Positions 60,961-64,000 of a stretch of 64,000 nucleotides of DNA are shown piece after piece. The notes under the pieces are model-generated. The model was not told the DNA's origin. It saw only the letters and a list, made by a program, of their open reading frames with translations, and searched no databases. Numbering within the stretch: position 1 is the first letter of the stretch; every line of letters starts with the position of its first letter. The DNA is taken from positions 36,649,558 to 36,713,557 of the forward strand of contig NC_083566.1 of NCBI RefSeq assembly GCF_019925205.1, given 5' to 3'. Source of the DNA: Metopolophium dirhodum. Taxonomy: Eukaryota; Arthropoda; Insecta; Hemiptera; Aphididae. The translations under genes and the position numbers were made by a program.

Positions 60961-61331
60961 GTAATGGTATGAAACAATTTCACATATCGAAGTGAATAAT
61001 TACCTAATTCTACATTTGGGACTTCAATAATATTTTTTCCCACTCAGTGTACAGTACTGCAATTGCAAACTTCAGGTAAGCCTGTAAAATCAATTGAAAT
61101 TGTTTAAGTTACAAAAAAAAAATATTAAATAAACATTTACACATTAAATACTATTTTGTAAATAATCTGAGCGAATAATTATTTATAGTGTTGTAATGGT
61201 GTGAAATTTCCAATTGCAATACTGAACATTTAGTGGAAAAAAATATTATTGAAGTCCCAAATGTAGAATTAGGTAGGTAATTATCACTCTGATAATTTAA
61301 ATTTCTGACAAATTGGTGAAACACCATTACC
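60961..61331. mobile_element. foldback MITE with ~75-bp near-perfect arms
   Basis: Left arm 60992-61069 (GTGAATAATTACCTAATTCT...CAATAATATTTTTTCC...) and right arm 61211-61290 (...AAATATTATTGAAGTCCC...AGAATTAGGTAGGTAATTAT) are reverse complements with few mismatches. The outer ends GTAATGGTATGAAAC and GTGAAACACCATTAC are also inverted. No coding frame is present. Confidence 0.7.
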
Positions 61332-63460
61332 GTATTTATATTTTATTTTTTTAATATAAATGTACGTTTGCACATAAATCCCAGACTTCACGTTTGCACA
61401 TATATCCCAGACTGCAAGTGTGTCATGTTTCATTCATTGTGTAATATCACTAGAGCCCCATGATATTTAGGTATAACTATTTTGATTGATTAATAAAATT
61501 TATTATAATAATTGTTTTGCTTACAAGATATAGGTATGCCAAACTAATCTCGTTTCATCGTTTGCTCCGTGTATTGCTATCAAGTCATCTGTAAAGTAAA
61601 TTAAATATTATTATATCAATCATTTTTTATTTCAATATACCTTAAATTGTACTTGGTATAACTAAGTGTCTTGTCTAACATCAAAATCCTCTCCTATACT
61701 CTCGTTTGGTATTCCGTCACTGTGTATTTTTATTGTTACCATAATATACCAAGTAACAGTGCCATAAGGCATTCGTGTAGCATGCGATATACTACAGGAC
61801 GGTGATCTCATACCAATATAAGTGATCAGTCAAAACATTTTAATACATCAAATGTATTATTAATTATTACAACTTACCTATACTTTATTAATTATAAAAG
61901 ATTATACAAATAAGGAAACTGTCAAAGAAAAATGCATTAAAAAATATACAAAATCCACAGAATGGTGAATTACAATAATTTTACAATAATTACAATAATT
62001 TAATAATTGATGGCAATATTTTAAAAACTAGTATTTTATTAACTAATATTTTTAGTACCTTCAACAATATTTTAATATAAAAAAATTGAAAACCAAGCAT
62101 GGGTGTTAAATCTCATTAATGCCCTGATTTTAAGAATCATATTGAAATATTTAAAATAAAAAATACACTATAGGTACCTGTATTTGTATTTCGTATACCG
62201 TCTTTAAATCAAATTATTCGTCAATAATAATGTAAACAAACTACACAGCCGTGATTGTCGTTGGAATCTTAACCCAACGCTCCAAATAGATATGTACCAT
62301 AAATCCTTGTTGCTTTACACCTGTTGAAAACTACGTGAGTGATTAAATACTGCTAAACGCCGAAGCGAACGTAAAAATGGTTTGCTTCGTGATAGTAATT
62401 AGATAATCAGATAATAATAGAAAAATCATCAACCAAAAGCACGATTTGAGAAAAAAAAATAGTGACCAAAAGCCAGAAATAATTTAATAGAGGCACGCCA
62501 ACGATATGAATATTATATATTTATATGAGACAAATAAAGCCCAGCGCAGGACTACTTTTAGTCGCTTATATTGGTATCTACACATGATAATCACCGACCA
62601 CCTGTGGGTACGTAATATGATCACGTAGTTATAGGTCATTGGTAGTATTTGGCCTTTGTAGGTTCTTTCGGGAAAAAACGTATCCCTGTAATCTCGGAAG
62701 ACGCCATGATAACTTCATATTACATTGCATTATATTATGGATCTAAGACAATATACGAAAAGACGCCGTATACGGAGTGCGGACAACTGGCCTCCGTCAT
62801 AGTTTTTCGAATTCTGTAATTGTTGCTTTATAAAATCCATTCTTAGTTATAACTTATATGTAAATGTAATATTAATGAATTGCAAATTTTAATGCTGTGA
62901 ACCAAAAATTTAAAATGTTCAGTATCTCAAGATATAAATTGTTTGGGAACCAATTGTCCGTGTATAAAATTATGACGGGGACCGGTTGTTTGTTTATCAC
63001 GTCCAAGTCGTACCAACACTACCAAACTCGTATGGCCGCCCGCATGAAACAACGTACCGGAATGAGTCGCACGACTAAACGGCCACAAACTGCGCCGCAT
63101 ACGCTAGGGTTGCTACTTTAACCCGTATAGTATAGAAATTATTCGTGTTCTTTGCGTTTTTTGAAAAATATATGCATTATTTTGGACTTATTGATCATTA
63201 TCATGATCCTCTTTAGATTTTATAGCATGTACGATTACTCATTCATACAAATGCATATATGTGCATATTTCATAAATATTATATTTATTTTTTGTGTAAA
63301 TAATTAAAATATACAAACCGATAACACTATATCTAGTTAGGTATTTTATACCTATATATCTTTGTTCACAGCAAGTATGAGCCACATACTATTCGAATAT
63401 TCAATACACCACACACATGTGTTTTCTTGAACGATCATTCTATACCGATATACATATATG
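61332..63460. other. intergenic DNA with a moderately GC-rich part
   Basis: 61332-62200 is AT-rich. From about 62200 to 63130 CpG content is higher. A 74-codon frame at 62897-63121 ends in a GC3-rich stretch (QTRMAARMKQRTGMSRTTKR) whose codon use resembles the UGT exons, so it may be the last exon of an unknown plus-strand gene. No good acceptor precedes it. Confidence 0.3.
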
Positions 63461-63843
63461 CAGTGGCGTAACTGGATAAAAATCTAGGGAGGGGCAAAAA
63501 AATGAACCTCCCGTTCGGCTGTTCTTGTACTCATAATCGCGATTTCAAGATAATAACGAGTTCACGAATAACAGATAATAATATTCACGAATAATGCGAT
63601 TATTGCGATAACAATAACACTGACAATACGTCAATATAATATCATTCAACAAGGGAAACCTAAAATAAATATAAACTTTTTTAAAGTAATTTGAGGAAAA
63701 AAATATTTTAATATTATGTTAACAGCCTTGTTAAGAATACTTTTTAAATGTGGATTATTTTGAGGGGCAAAATGATACTTTTTGCCTCCACAAACATTTC
63801 TGGGGGGCAAGTGCCCCCCCTTGCCCCCTCAATTACACCACTG
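63461..63843. mobile_element. hAT-type MITE with perfect 8-bp target duplication
   Basis: The ends CAGTGGCGTAACTGG and CAATTACACCACTG are inverted repeats (about 12 of 15 matching), flanked by identical 8-bp duplications CATATATG at 63453-63460 and 63844-63851. Its end resembles that of the element at 50780. No coding frame is present. Confidence 0.85.
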
Positions 63844-64000
63844 CATATATGTATCGCTACACTCAAACTTGTTTCTTAAGAATAACATGTTTATGAAATA
63901 TACACTTATGCACATGAATAAATGTGTAATCGGACAAGCTTTAATTTCTGCGGATGGTCATGATTCAAAATAATGCTTACATTTTCCAAAAAAACTCAAA

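Noticed and set aside
1..64000. tRNA genes, CRISPR arrays, bacterial endosymbiont DNA or integrated viral genes
   Set aside because: No cloverleaf with A and B boxes, no regular spacer array, no prokaryote-like operon and no recognisable viral protein were seen. The gypsy fragment is a degraded retrotransposon.

Overview
The window looks like nuclear DNA from an aphid (Aphididae, Hemiptera). It is very AT-rich, has GT-AG introns, encodes a UDP-glycosyltransferase and a PIAS-type SUMO ligase, and is crowded with insect-type transposons (hAT, pogo/Tigger, MULE, Helitron, LINE, Ty3/gypsy). The aphid assignment rests on overall character, not on a database search. I see no prokaryotic, plasmid or organellar features, no CRISPR array and no convincing tRNA gene.

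Three host genes can be supported. (1) On the minus strand, 19.6 to 7.7 kb, is a secreted, low-complexity, peptide-precursor-like protein. A TATA box and 5' UTR exon lie near 19.4-19.57 kb, a large coding exon at 15987-17342, and a short last exon 8.2 kb away at 7707-7799. The last exon joins in phase and supplies a KKR cleavage site, a 19-residue C-terminal peptide, a stop and a polyadenylation signal. (2) On the plus strand, 29.2 to 36.9 kb, is a complete five-exon UDP-glycosyltransferase of 530 residues, with an optional in-frame upstream exon adding 14 residues. (3) On the minus strand, 57.3 to 58.5 kb, is a PIAS-like SUMO E3 ligase with a PINIT region and an SP-RING but no visible SAP domain; its 5' end is unresolved.

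The rest is intron, AT-rich intergenic DNA and mobile-element debris. From 40 to 55 kb lies a transposon graveyard: two ~1.4 kb copies of an unclassified repeat family, the 5' end of a ZMYM1-like hAT element, a FLYWCH/MULE remnant, an internally deleted hAT with perfect 8-bp target duplications, a Helitron-like OTU remnant split by a Tigger-type MITE, a LINE ORF1 split by a hAT MITE, a foldback element and a Ty3/gypsy protease-RT remnant. The unclassified family recurs at about 6, 13.7, 21.8, 26.6, 40.3, 44, 46.5 and 54 kb. Three further foldback or hAT-type MITEs lie at 59, 61 and 63.5 kb.

The most interesting items are the split peptide-precursor gene with a GC-rich, CRE-bearing island in its 8.2-kb intron, the SAP-less PIAS paralogue, the unclassified repeat family with an internal duplication, and the nested insertions with intact target-site duplications.
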